DNA of 64,000 nucleotides from NCBI GenBank assembly GCA_964643885.1, contig CAZXUI010000010.1:18456-82455 (forward strand), read 5' to 3'. This document shows positions 9,937 through 19,087 of the stretch, piece by piece. Numbering within the stretch: the stretch's first letter is position 1; every line of letters starts with the position of its first letter. Under the pieces are notes generated by a model. The model was given only the letters and a program-made list of their open reading frames with translations. It had not been told where the DNA came from and ran no database searches. The position numbers and the translations under genes are program-made. Origin of the DNA: CAADGL01 sp964643885. GTDB taxonomy: Bacteria; Planctomycetota; Phycisphaerae; UBA1845; Fen-1342.

Positions 9937-12183
9937 ATGTCACTACAGCTCGTTCGAGGCGCCGCTGCGCTCCAGCGCAGCGCGGCGCTGATTGCCGTTA
10001 CCCTGAGCATTCTGGCCGTTCCCGCCGCGCAGGCGATCACACTGACGTGCGGGAATCTCTCCATCACGATCGCGAACGATGGGCGTGTACAGACGATCAT
10101 CGACCTCGTAACCGGCGTGGATCGCAATCGGCCCTCCGATGCGGCCGTGCGGCCGCACTTCGCGCTGCTGATCGTCGGCGGTCAGACGATCGAGCCGACG
10201 AGCTTCTCTACGTCGCCGGGCCGGCTGATCTACACGTTCGGGTCGCTCTCACCGGCACCTGTGCTGACGATCGCCTATCAGCAGCAGCCGCAGTACCTGC
10301 GGTTCGAAGTGGAGAGCATCACGAACGCGTCTGCGGTCGAGGAGGTGCGGTTCGTCAACCTCTACACGGCCGGTTCGATCGACGGGACGGGCAAGCGCTT
10401 CCTGCGCTACAGCGACAACGGCATCGGGCGGCGGCTGGCGGTATATCCTCTGGATCCGTTCACGTTCACGCGTGTCGGAGCGGCCGGTGCGGGCGGATAT
10501 CTCTGGGCGCACGCGATGTCGTCGCTGCCGTATACCACGCCGGTTTCTTTCGTGGGGCGGAAAGTGGCCCTGTTCGCCTCGCCGGCGGACGCGGCCGGCC
10601 TGTATTCGATTGCCGGGCAGGTGGAGGCGGCCGAGGGGCTGCCGCTGGGCGTGGAGGCCAAGCAGAGGCCGGAGCTGCGTCATTCGGGGTTCTGGTGGAG
10701 CGGCTTCGAGTATGACGAGCGTCAACTGGTGATCGATTACACCCTGGCGGCGGGAATTCAGCGCATCACGCTTCCACTGAGCATGTGGAAGAACACTCGG
10801 ACGGCGAACACGCCGTCGGTGATCTGGGGCGGGAGCGTCGCGGCGCTGGCGGACTGGGTCGACGATTGCCACCAGGCGGGATTGAAGGTGGGAGCGCACC
10901 TGTTTCTGTCGCAGATTCCGAAGAATTGCGCGGAGTACATTCTGGCGGGCGCCGATCCGCGTCTGCGGCGCGACCGGACGGTCACGCTGGCGGCGGACCT
11001 GCCGGCGTCGCAGACGACGGGGCTGATCCGCACGACCACGCCGCCGACGGACTGGCCGACTTTCGGCTTCGACCGCGACATCGTCATCAACGGCGAGATC
11101 ATCCAGTACTCGGGTGTTCAGACGACCCCGCCGTACGGTCTCACGGGACCGTTCGTGCGGGCGAAGAATCAGACCGACCCGGGCGGACTCGGACCGCAAT
11201 CGCATTCGGCGGGATCGGAGATCGGCCATCTTGTCACGTCTGAGGACGGGGAGTTTTATCAATGGGGCCTCGCCTCCGGCGGGATTACGGAATGGTGCCG
11301 CGTGCAGGCAGAGACGCTGGATGCGGTCGGGTTCGACTCTTACTACGCGGACGGGGCCGAGGAAACTGAAGAGCCCTACTGGTACACGATTCCGACCGCG
11401 CAGTGGATTCTCCACGAGACGCTGACGAACAAGCCGCTCTGGCTGGAGAGCAGCGCCAACGAGGACTGGACTTTCACGTCGATCCACGGGCAGATCGATT
11501 ACCGATACTGGGAGCCGTTCCGCTCCGAGGTCGACCGAAACGTCGAGATGCTCGACTACCACGAGCAGATTCAGGGGCTGATCCCCCTTCAGTTCGGCTG
11601 GCCGCAGCTCTATCGCCCGGGGTTCCCCTTCGTCACGCCGGACGAGCTCGAGTATCTGCTGGCCAGGTCGATCGGCCACGACGCGCCGATCTTCTTCCAA
11701 CTCAACATGCCGATGATTCAGCAGTGGCCCAACCGGGATGCGAACTTCTTCGTGATCAACAAGTATGAGCAGCTCCGGCTGAGCGGGTATTTCCCGGAGG
11801 CGGTCAAGCAGACGGCGCGCGAGCCCGGCCGCGACTTCATGCTCGTGACGGATCACCTGGGCGATCATCACCTGGCACCGAGCTCGATGCTGAGTATCGC
11901 CGGCGGTTCGCCTGCCGTCCGCGGGTACATCACCGACCTGCCGGTGGCCGGCAGCCGTTACATCAGCGTCTGGCCGATGACGCTGACGTCGCAGAAGCTC
12001 CGGCTCACGGGATTCGAGCCGTCGGACATCGAAGTCCGCGACTATCGGGGCGTTCTCGTGCCGGTCACCGACCTTGGTGCGGGCTCGATTGAGATTCGCG
12101 TGGCAGAGCGCATCTACATCCGGCTGCTCAAGGTCCTTGACCCGGCCGACGCGTTCGCGGCCGCCGGCATTCTGACCGGCTAA
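9937..12183 (+). CDS. Secreted TIM-barrel glycoside hydrolase-like protein, family not identified
   Basis: 748 residues from an ATG preceded by GGGGAAGAGGAAACTG. A Sec signal peptide (~1-37, cleavage near AQA-IT) precedes a beta-sandwich domain (~38-270) like those in front of many glycosidases. A barrel-like region then follows, with 'GIQRITLPLSMW', 'GLKVGAHLFLSQIP', 'VGFDSYYADGAEE' and 'NKPLWLESSANEDW'. The Asp/Glu cluster in SYYADGAEE is my candidate for catalytic acids. Between barrel strands (~365-430) is an inserted segment with 'VINGEIIQYSGV' followed by a spaced His-Ser-Ala-Gly motif. The C-terminus is a small beta domain. I cannot assign a CAZy family. Its neighbours (GH20, GH109, NagB) suggest an amino-sugar glycan substrate. 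Confidence 0.55.
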   Translation: MSLQLVRGAAALQRSAALIAVTLSILAVPAAQAITLTCGNLSITIANDGRVQTIIDLVTGVDRNRPSDAAVRPHFALLIVGGQTIEPTSFSTSPGRLIYTFGSLSPAPVLTIAYQQQPQYLRFEVESITNASAVEEVRFVNLYTAGSIDGTGKRFLRYSDNGIGRRLAVYPLDPFTFTRVGAAGAGGYLWAHAMSSLPYTTPVSFVGRKVALFASPADAAGLYSIAGQVEAAEGLPLGVEAKQRPELRHSGFWWSGFEYDERQLVIDYTLAAGIQRITLPLSMWKNTRTANTPSVIWGGSVAALADWVDDCHQAGLKVGAHLFLSQIPKNCAEYILAGADPRLRRDRTVTLAADLPASQTTGLIRTTTPPTDWPTFGFDRDIVINGEIIQYSGVQTTPPYGLTGPFVRAKNQTDPGGLGPQSHSAGSEIGHLVTSEDGEFYQWGLASGGITEWCRVQAETLDAVGFDSYYADGAEETEEPYWYTIPTAQWILHETLTNKPLWLESSANEDWTFTSIHGQIDYRYWEPFRSEVDRNVEMLDYHEQIQGLIPLQFGWPQLYRPGFPFVTPDELEYLLARSIGHDAPIFFQLNMPMIQQWPNRDANFFVINKYEQLRLSGYFPEAVKQTAREPGRDFMLVTDHLGDHHLAPSSMLSIAGGSPAVRGYITDLPVAGSRYISVWPMTLTSQKLRLTGFEPSDIEVRDYRGVLVPVTDLGAGSIEIRVAERIYIRLLKVLDPADAFAAAGILTG

Positions 12184-12234
12184 ACACGTAGCGGCTTGAC
12201 TTGGCCCGCCGGCGGCCGGACGCTATCGCCCGCG

Positions 12235-14250
12235 ATGACCAGCAGCGGCGATCTCAGGCGATTCGTGATCCGCGGCAAGCCGGCCGGCCCGCCGGACCAG
12301 CCGACCCACGCTCGACCGGGCAGCCCCGACGCCGGCTGCCCGGTCGTCGTCTATCGCAGCAGCGCCGCCGCCAGCCGCGCGGTCGCGCACGAGATGGCCG
12401 GGCTGATCCGCCGCCGCGCGGCCGAGGGCCGGCCGGCCGTGCTCGGCCTGGCCACCGGCTCCACGCCGCAGGGCGTCTACGACGAGCTGGTGCGGCTGCA
12501 CCGCGACGACGGCCTGTCTTTCCGCAACGTCGTCACCTTCAATCTTGACGAGTACTGGCCGATGCAACCGGCTGCGCTGCAGAGCTATCACCGCTTCATG
12601 GCCGAGCAACTGTTCGACCATGTCGACATCGACCGTCGCAACGTCCACATTCCGGACGGCACGCTGCCGCGCGAGAGCGTCGACGAGGCCTGCCGCCGCT
12701 ACGAGGAGCAGATTCGCGCCGCCGGCGGGATCGATCTTCAGCTCGTGGGCATCGGCCGCAGCGGCCACATCGGCTTCAACGAGCCCGGCTCGGCCCGCCA
12801 CAGCCGCACGCGGCTGATCATGCTGGATAAGGTGACGCGGCTGGATGCGGCCAGCGACTTTTTCGGCGAGTGGAACGTGCCGCGGCACGCGATCACGATG
12901 GGTGTCGGCACGATCCTCGAAGCCCGCCGGATCGTGCTGCTGGCCTTCGGCGAGGGCAAGGCGCGGATTCTGCGCGAGGCGCTCGAGGGGCCGGTGACGG
13001 AGAATGTCGCCGCGAGCTTCCTTCAGCTCCACGCGGACGCGACCTGCGTGCTGGATACGGCCGCGGCGGGCGAGTTGATGCCCGTCCGCACGCCCTGGCT
13101 GCTGGGGCCGATCGCCGAGAGCGGCCAGCAGTGGGATACGGCCACGACGCGGCGTGCGGTGATCTGGCTTTCGCAGCAGGCCGGCAAGCCGATTCTCAAG
13201 CTGGTCGGCGAGGACTACAACGAGCACGGGCTGGGCGAGCTGCTCGCGCAGCGCGGCTCAGCCTATGACGTGAATCTGGAGGTCTTCCGGGCGCTTCAGA
13301 ACACGATCACCGGCTGGCCGGGCGGCAAGGCGGGCCGGCCGCGGGCGGACGGCTCAGCGGACCCGGTGCCCAAGCGGATCGTGGTCTTCAGCCCGCATCC
13401 GGACGACGACGTGATTTCGATGGGCGGCACGCTCATCCGCCTCTGCCAGCAGGGTCACGAGGTGCACGTGGCCTATCAGACCTCCGGCAACATCGCTGTC
13501 TTCGACGAGAAGGCGGTGCGGCACGCGGATTTCGTGACGGAATTCGCCCGCACGTTCCGCCTGTTCAGCGAGCAGGAAGTCGCCCGGATCGAGGCGGCCG
13601 TCGAGCGGTTTCTCGCCGCGAAGAGACCCGGCGAGATCGACAGCCCGGAATTGCAGCAGATCAAGACGCTGATCCGCCGCAGCGAAGCGCGGGCCGCGGC
13701 CCGCTACTGCGGCGTGCAGGAGCCGAACATCCACTTTTTGGATCTGCCGTTCTACGAGACCGGCCGCGTCCGCAAGCGGCCGCTGGGCGCCGAGGACCTG
13801 CGGATCGTGCGGGCGCTGCTGGAGGGTGTGCGGCCGCAGCAGATCTATGCCGCGGGCGACCTCTCGGACCCGCACGGCACGCACCGGGTCTGCCTGGCGG
13901 CGGTCGTCAGTGCGCTGCGTGAGCTGCTGGACGAGGCGTGGATGCAGACGTGCGAGCTGTGGCTGTATCGCGGGGCGTGGCAGGAGTGGGAGCCGCACCA
14001 GATCGACATGGCCGTGCCGCTCAGCCCGGACGAAGCGGAGCGCAAGCGGATGGCGATCTTTTATCATGAGTCGCAGAAGGACAAGGCGCTTTTTCCGGGT
14101 CCGTGGGATACGCGCGAATTCTGGCAGCGGGCCGAGGATCGGAACCGGGCGACGGCCGAAATCTACGACCGGCTCGGCCTGCCGGAATATCAGGCGATCG
14201 AGGCGTTTGTGCGCTGTCCGCCGGCCCGGTTTGGTGAGTTTCTGGAGTAG
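12235..14250 (+). CDS. nagB: Glucosamine-6-phosphate deaminase fused to PIG-L/LmbE deacetylase
   Basis: 671 residues from the ATG at 12235; a TTG at 12196 is an alternative and neither has a strong ribosome site. Residues ~35-345 are a NagB domain, which converts glucosamine 6-phosphate to fructose 6-phosphate and ammonia. Visible motifs are LGLATGSTPQGVY, FNLDEY (D105) and GIGRSGHIGFNEPGS (H178, E183). The position equivalent to E. coli Asp141 is Ser176. From ~382 a zinc-dependent PIG-L/LmbE domain follows, with metal motif SPHPDDDVIS and a later DPHGTH motif; this family removes N-acetyl groups from amino sugars. Similar two-domain proteins are known in Bacteroidetes. The fusion suggests successive deacetylation and deamination, but the order is inferred. 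DeoR and transporter genes follow. Confidence 0.85.
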   Translation: MTSSGDLRRFVIRGKPAGPPDQPTHARPGSPDAGCPVVVYRSSAAASRAVAHEMAGLIRRRAAEGRPAVLGLATGSTPQGVYDELVRLHRDDGLSFRNVVTFNLDEYWPMQPAALQSYHRFMAEQLFDHVDIDRRNVHIPDGTLPRESVDEACRRYEEQIRAAGGIDLQLVGIGRSGHIGFNEPGSARHSRTRLIMLDKVTRLDAASDFFGEWNVPRHAITMGVGTILEARRIVLLAFGEGKARILREALEGPVTENVAASFLQLHADATCVLDTAAAGELMPVRTPWLLGPIAESGQQWDTATTRRAVIWLSQQAGKPILKLVGEDYNEHGLGELLAQRGSAYDVNLEVFRALQNTITGWPGGKAGRPRADGSADPVPKRIVVFSPHPDDDVISMGGTLIRLCQQGHEVHVAYQTSGNIAVFDEKAVRHADFVTEFARTFRLFSEQEVARIEAAVERFLAAKRPGEIDSPELQQIKTLIRRSEARAAARYCGVQEPNIHFLDLPFYETGRVRKRPLGAEDLRIVRALLEGVRPQQIYAAGDLSDPHGTHRVCLAAVVSALRELLDEAWMQTCELWLYRGAWQEWEPHQIDMAVPLSPDEAERKRMAIFYHESQKDKALFPGPWDTREFWQRAEDRNRATAEIYDRLGLPEYQAIEAFVRCPPARFGEFLE

Positions 14251-14341
14251 AGGAAGAGACGAACCGGATGCCCGACCGCGATTCCGCCGGTCCGGCGCCT
14301 CGCAGCCGCTCGAATTGACCGTCGCACACGGAGGCGGGAGA

Positions 14342-15169
14342 ATGCCCGTCGATCAAACGGTGATAAAGGGCCAGCCACATCCCGAAACGGACCGCCAACC
14401 GGCTGCGCTGCTGGCCCGGGAGCGCCATCGCCAGATCATCTCGCGGCTTCAGCTCGCCGGCAGCGTGCGTGTCTCGGCCCTGGCGGCGGAGCTGAACGTC
14501 ACGGAAGAGACGATCCGCCGCGACCTGGAGAAGCTGGACCGCGAGGGCAAGCTGGTGCGGATTCACGGCGGCGCGGTGACGGTCGAGACGGACCGCCGCG
14601 ACCTTCCCTTCGACGTGCGCGAGGCCGTCAATCTCGACAAGAAGCGGGCGATCGCGGCGCGGGCGGTGCGCTACATAAACGAGGGAGACGTGATCGCGCT
14701 GGACGCGAGCTCCACGGCCCGCGAGCTGGCCCGCGAAATCCCCGACGTAGCCCTGACAGTGGTCACCAACTCCGTGGCCGTCGCCGGCGTGCTCGCGCAC
14801 CGCGCCCGTGTCCGTGTCGTGGCGACCGGCGGCATCCTCGACGCCCCCTCGCTTTCCTACGTCGGCTCGATGGCCGAGGAGGCGGTCGCCCGCTACCACA
14901 TTCGCAAGCTCTTTCTCTCGTCTCAGGGTGTCGACCTGGAGCGCGGCCTGAGCGTGACGGCCGACGAGCACGCACGCATCAAGCGCCGCATGATCGACCT
15001 GGCCGAGACGTCCTATCTGCTCGCCGACAGCAGCAAGTTCGGCTGCAAGGCGGTCGAGTTCTTCGCCCGCCTGGACGAGTTCTCACGGATCGTGACCGAC
15101 ACCGGCATCGACGCGGTGATGCTGGAAACGATGCGCGAGCGCGGACTGAGCGTCGATATCGCCGACTGA
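14342..15169 (+). CDS. DeoR-family transcriptional regulator of sugar metabolism
   Basis: 275 residues; the ATG at 14342 follows GGAGGCGGGAGA. An N-terminal DeoR winged helix-turn-helix lies at ~30-85, with RERHRQIISRL, VSALAAELNVTEETIRRDL and the conserved 'GKLVRIHGGAV' turn. The C-terminal sugar-phosphate sensor domain (~95-275) has ALDASSTARELAREI, VVTNSVAVAGVL and VVATGGIL, the isomerase-like fold that binds phosphorylated sugars. It sits between the NagB/PIG-L fusion and the symporter on the same strand, so it most likely represses this locus until a hexosamine phosphate accumulates, like AgaR or GlpR. I did not find an operator that I would defend. Confidence 0.85.
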   Translation: MPVDQTVIKGQPHPETDRQPAALLARERHRQIISRLQLAGSVRVSALAAELNVTEETIRRDLEKLDREGKLVRIHGGAVTVETDRRDLPFDVREAVNLDKKRAIAARAVRYINEGDVIALDASSTARELAREIPDVALTVVTNSVAVAGVLAHRARVRVVATGGILDAPSLSYVGSMAEEAVARYHIRKLFLSSQGVDLERGLSVTADEHARIKRRMIDLAETSYLLADSSKFGCKAVEFFARLDEFSRIVTDTGIDAVMLETMRERGLSVDIAD

Positions 15170-15247
15170 GGCCGCGTCCTCACGCCCGCCGGCTGTTCCG
15201 CACTGCGCCGCGCTGCGGCGCTCCCCTGCAACGGCCGAGGAGCCGCC

Positions 15248-17263
15248 ATGCAGCTTGACTCGCTCGACTGGACGCTGGTCGCCGCGTTCTTCTCCGTCAC
15301 GCTCGTCATCGGACTGCTGGTCGCCCGCCGGGCCGGCCGCAGCACCGCCGAATTCTTCCTCTCCGGCCGCACGCTGCCCTGGTGGCTGCTGGGCATGTCG
15401 ATGGTGGCGACGACGTTTTCGACGGATACGCCGAACCTCGTGACCGACATCGTGCGTCAGCACGGCGTCGCGGGGAACTGGGTCTGGTGGGCGTTTCTGC
15501 TGACGGGCATGCTGACGGTCTTCGTCTACGCGCAGCTCTGGCGCCGCAGCGGCGTGACGACCGACCTGGAGTTCTACGAGCTGCGCTACTGCGGCCCGGC
15601 TGCGACGTTCCTGCGCGGCTTTCGGGCGCTCTATCTGGGCGTATTCTTCAACGTCTGCATCATGGCGACCGTCTCGCTCGCGGCGATCAAGATCGGCGGC
15701 GTGATGTTCAATTTCTCGCCGCTGAACACGATCCTGATCGCGTCGGCCGTGACGGTGCTGTTCAGCGCGGCCGGCGGTCTGACGGCCGTCGTGTTGACGG
15801 ACTTCCTGCTCTTCATCGTCGCCATGATCGGGGCGGTCGCGGCGGCGGTCATCGCCCTGAATCAGCCCGAAGTCGGCGGCCTGAGCGGCCTGCTCGGACA
15901 CGCCGAGCTGGCCGGCAAGCTGAGCATCATTCCGCCGCTCTATGCCGAGAGCACACCGGCGCTGGCCGCCGCGGCCGGCGAGCCCGCGATCAACTGGGAC
16001 GTGCTGATACCGCTGCTGATCATGCCGCTGGCGGTGCAGTGGTGGAGCGTCTGGTATCCCGGCTCCGAGCCGGGAGGCGGCGGCTACATTGCCCAGCGGA
16101 TGCTCAGTGCCCGCAACGAAAACCACGCGGTCGCGGCGACGTTCTTTTTCAACGCGGCCCACTATGCCCTGCGGCCGTGGCCGTGGATTCTCGTGGCGCT
16201 GGCGTCCCTGGTGATCTTTCCGATGGATGCGATGGACCAGCGGACCGGCGCGCGGCAGGCGCTCGATAGCCGGAAACTGGCGCCGCTCGTGGAGCAGTGG
16301 CGATCGGACCCCGCCTCGCTCGATGCCCAGACGCGGGCCGAAATCGAGCGGCTCGACCTTCAGGCCCGCGGCCTGACGGCCATCCGCACCGCGTTTCCGC
16401 ACGTCGAGCACGGTAAGCTCGGCCACGACCTGGCCTACCCGGCGATGCTGACGTTCCTGCCGCACGGACTGCTGGGGCTCGTGGTCGCTTCGCTGATCGC
16501 GGCCTACATGTCGACCATCTCGACGCATCTGAACTGGGGTTCGAGCTATATCGTCAATGACTTCTGGAAACGATTCATCAGCCCGCAGGCCGGCGAGCAC
16601 GAATTGGTCTGGGTCGGCCGCGTCTCGACGGTGATCCTGATGGTGCTGGCGGGCGGGCTGGCGCTCTACCTGGAGAGTGCGCTCCAGGCGTTCGGCATTC
16701 TGCTTCAGATCGGTGCGGGCACGGGTCTGCTCTTCATTCTGCGCTGGTTCTGGTGGCGGATCAGCCCCTACAGTGAAATCACGGCGATGGCGGTGTCGCT
16801 GGCGGTCGCAGTGTACTTTCGCATCGCCGCGCCCGGCCTGCTGAACGAGTGGCAGCAGCTTCTGGCGGGTGTCGGCATCACGACGGCCGCGTGGCTGGCC
16901 GTCACGCTGGCCGCGCCGGCCAGCGACGACGCGACCTTGCGGCGGTTCTACCGGCTGACGCGGCCGGGCGGGCCGGGCTGGCGAAAGGTGATCGAAGACG
17001 CCCGCCGCGACGGCGAGGAGCTGACGGGCGCGGAAGGCGCCGCGTCGAATGTTCCGCAGGGCATCCTCTGCATGCTGCTGGGCTGCGCCTTCGTGTACAG
17101 TGCGCTCTTCGGCGTCGGCGCGGCCATCTACGGCCAGTACGCGACGCTTGCAATCTGGGCGGCGATCTTCGTGGCGAGCGGCGTGGCCCTGCTGAGCGCC
17201 GTTCCGCGGCTGACGCGGCGAATGCGAGCGATCGAGCTGAGCAAGGCCGGCACCGAGCCGTAG
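15248..17263 (+). CDS. Sodium:solute symporter (SSS family)
   Basis: 671 residues, start supported by GAGGAGCCGCC before the ATG. About 13-14 membrane helices are visible with the SSS hallmarks: an N-terminal RAGRSTAEFFLSGRTLPWW segment, the Na+-site region ATTFSTDTPNLV, and the later ISTHLNWGSSYIVNDFW. A long soluble loop (~335-390) is inserted before the helix carrying LVASLIAAYMSTIS. Substrate is not predictable from sequence alone. The DeoR gene upstream and the GH20 gene 57 bp downstream suggest import of N-acetylhexosamines or short oligosaccharides. The antisense strand carries an 800-codon open frame with no recognisable product, which I treat as a GC artefact. Confidence 0.88.
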   Translation: MQLDSLDWTLVAAFFSVTLVIGLLVARRAGRSTAEFFLSGRTLPWWLLGMSMVATTFSTDTPNLVTDIVRQHGVAGNWVWWAFLLTGMLTVFVYAQLWRRSGVTTDLEFYELRYCGPAATFLRGFRALYLGVFFNVCIMATVSLAAIKIGGVMFNFSPLNTILIASAVTVLFSAAGGLTAVVLTDFLLFIVAMIGAVAAAVIALNQPEVGGLSGLLGHAELAGKLSIIPPLYAESTPALAAAAGEPAINWDVLIPLLIMPLAVQWWSVWYPGSEPGGGGYIAQRMLSARNENHAVAATFFFNAAHYALRPWPWILVALASLVIFPMDAMDQRTGARQALDSRKLAPLVEQWRSDPASLDAQTRAEIERLDLQARGLTAIRTAFPHVEHGKLGHDLAYPAMLTFLPHGLLGLVVASLIAAYMSTISTHLNWGSSYIVNDFWKRFISPQAGEHELVWVGRVSTVILMVLAGGLALYLESALQAFGILLQIGAGTGLLFILRWFWWRISPYSEITAMAVSLAVAVYFRIAAPGLLNEWQQLLAGVGITTAAWLAVTLAAPASDDATLRRFYRLTRPGGPGWRKVIEDARRDGEELTGAEGAASNVPQGILCMLLGCAFVYSALFGVGAAIYGQYATLAIWAAIFVASGVALLSAVPRLTRRMRAIELSKAGTEP

Positions 17264-17320
17264 AGCTCCATTCATGCCGAGCCCGCGGCATGGCGCGCTT
17301 ACAATTGCGAGAGCTGATCG

Positions 17321-19057
17321 ATGAAGCTGCTCACTCTTTCCGTCGTGGCTTCGGTAATGATCCTGATACTCCGCACCGCGCCCGCCACGCCGTCCGAATC
17401 CGGCGGTACATCCCCCCCTCCGCGCGATCCGGCGATCATCCCGCAGCCGGCTCGCATCACCATCCACGACGGCCGCTTCGAGCTCGGGCCGGAGCTGGTC
17501 ATTCACACCAGCGCATCGCCGGCCGCCACGCCGACGCCGACCGAGTCGCGACCGGCCGCGTCACCACCGGCGATGGATGTCGATGGCGTCGCAGCGTACC
17601 TCGCGGACTGGCTCTCACTCCGCCTCGGCCGCAAGGTCGAAGTCCGCCCCGCACCCGCATCGACCGAGGCCGGCCAATTCCTCCTGACGACCGGCGCAGC
17701 GGACGGCGACCTTGGGCCGGAGGGATACGAGCTGACCGTCAGGCCGCAGGCCGTCACGATCGCAGCTCCGACGCCGGCGGGCCTGATGCACGGCGTGCAG
17801 ACATTCCGCCAGCTCCTGCCGCCGGCGTTCGAATCGGCCGGCGGCGACGCCGGCGATACGCGCTGGTCGCTGCCCTGCGTATCGATCTCCGACCGGCCGC
17901 GCTACGGCCACCGCGGAATGCTGCTCGATTGCGGCCGTTACTTCGTCCCGCCCGAGCGCGTCAAACGGACGATCGATCTGCTCGCCTACCACAAACTCAA
18001 CGTGCTGCACTGGCACCTGACCGAAGACCAGGGCTGGCGGCTGGAGATCCGCAAGTACCCGCGGCTGACGCAGATCGGCGCCTGGCGCACGGCCACACGC
18101 GATGACGAGCAGCCGCGCACGAGCGAAGCCGACGTGCAGGCCGGCCGGGCGCCGAAGGCCGGTCTCTACGGCGGCTTCTATACGCAGGCTGACGTGCGCG
18201 AGATCGTCGCGTACGCGGCCGCGCGCGGCATCACGGTCATTCCGGAGATCGAACTGCCCGGCCATTGCGGCGCCGCCCTGGCCGCCTATCCCGAGCTGAG
18301 CTGCACCGGCGGGCCGCTGGACGTCAGCACGCGCTGGGGCGTGCACGAGGACGTCTACTGCGCGGGCAACGAGCGTGTCTTCGAGTTTCTCGAGGACGTG
18401 CTGAGCGAGGCGCTCGAGCTCTTCCCGTCGCAGTACATCCACATCGGCGGAGACGAGGTGCCCAAGACGCGCTGGCAGGCGTGCGAGAAGTGCCAGGCCC
18501 GCATGAAGGCCGAGGGCCTGACCGACGAGGCCGAATTGCAGAGCTACTTCGTCCGCCGGATCGAGCGCTTCCTCTCGCAGCGCGGCCGGCGGCTGATCGG
18601 CTGGGACGAGATTCTCGAAGGCGGCCTGCCGCCGAACGCGACCGTGCAGAGCTGGCGCGGCATGAGCGGGGCGGTCGCAGCCGCGTCGGCCGGCCACGAC
18701 GTGATCAGCTCGCCGACCAGCCATTGCTATCTGGACTATCCACACTACAAGGGCGAGCCATCCTATGCGGACTGGATGGGCGTGCTCAGCCTCCGGACGG
18801 CCTACTCCTTCGAGCCGACACCGGCGGAGCTGTCACCCGAGCAGGCCCGGCACGTGCTCGGCCTTCAGGGCAATCTCTGGACCGAATGGGCTCCGCCACG
18901 GCTGCTCGACAGCCGCATGTTCCCGCGCCTGTGCGCCCTGGCCGAAGTCGGCTGGTCGCCCAAAGATGCCCGCGACTGGGAAGACTTCCAGCGCCGCATG
19001 CGCGAACACTACAAGCGGCTCGACGCACTGGGCGTCGCATACACGAAGGGGCAGTGA
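17321..19057 (+). CDS. Secreted GH20 beta-N-acetylhexosaminidase
   Basis: 578 residues with an N-terminal signal peptide (~1-22). The N-terminal alpha/beta GH20b domain (~30-185) leads into the TIM barrel at DRPRYGHRGMLLDCGRYF. The catalytic Asp-Glu pair is in HIGGDEVPKTRW. Other family motifs are LNVLHWHLTEDQGWRLEI, VIPEIELPGHCGAALAAYPEL and LIGWDEILEGG, and the substrate tryptophan region is GNLWTEWA. The enzyme releases terminal GlcNAc or GalNAc by substrate-assisted catalysis. It lies just after the symporter and completes the plus-strand part of the amino-sugar locus. Its stop is 30 bp from the convergent kinase gene. Confidence 0.93.
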   Translation: MKLLTLSVVASVMILILRTAPATPSESGGTSPPPRDPAIIPQPARITIHDGRFELGPELVIHTSASPAATPTPTESRPAASPPAMDVDGVAAYLADWLSLRLGRKVEVRPAPASTEAGQFLLTTGAADGDLGPEGYELTVRPQAVTIAAPTPAGLMHGVQTFRQLLPPAFESAGGDAGDTRWSLPCVSISDRPRYGHRGMLLDCGRYFVPPERVKRTIDLLAYHKLNVLHWHLTEDQGWRLEIRKYPRLTQIGAWRTATRDDEQPRTSEADVQAGRAPKAGLYGGFYTQADVREIVAYAAARGITVIPEIELPGHCGAALAAYPELSCTGGPLDVSTRWGVHEDVYCAGNERVFEFLEDVLSEALELFPSQYIHIGGDEVPKTRWQACEKCQARMKAEGLTDEAELQSYFVRRIERFLSQRGRRLIGWDEILEGGLPPNATVQSWRGMSGAVAAASAGHDVISSPTSHCYLDYPHYKGEPSYADWMGVLSLRTAYSFEPTPAELSPEQARHVLGLQGNLWTEWAPPRLLDSRMFPRLCALAEVGWSPKDARDWEDFQRRMREHYKRLDALGVAYTKGQ

Positions 19058-19087
19058 TCAGGCCGGCGTCCCGCGCGCCCGGCGCGG

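Noticed and set aside
10249..11871. 540-codon minus-strand open frame opposite the glycosidase-like gene
   Set aside because: Arg/His-rich antisense frame with no ribosome site or motif; the plus-strand product has a signal peptide and barrel-type motifs.
15083..17506. 807-codon minus-strand open frame opposite the symporter
   Set aside because: It has no recognisable motif, is rich in Arg, Gly and Asp repeats typical of antisense frames in GC-rich DNA, and the plus-strand symporter is unambiguous.
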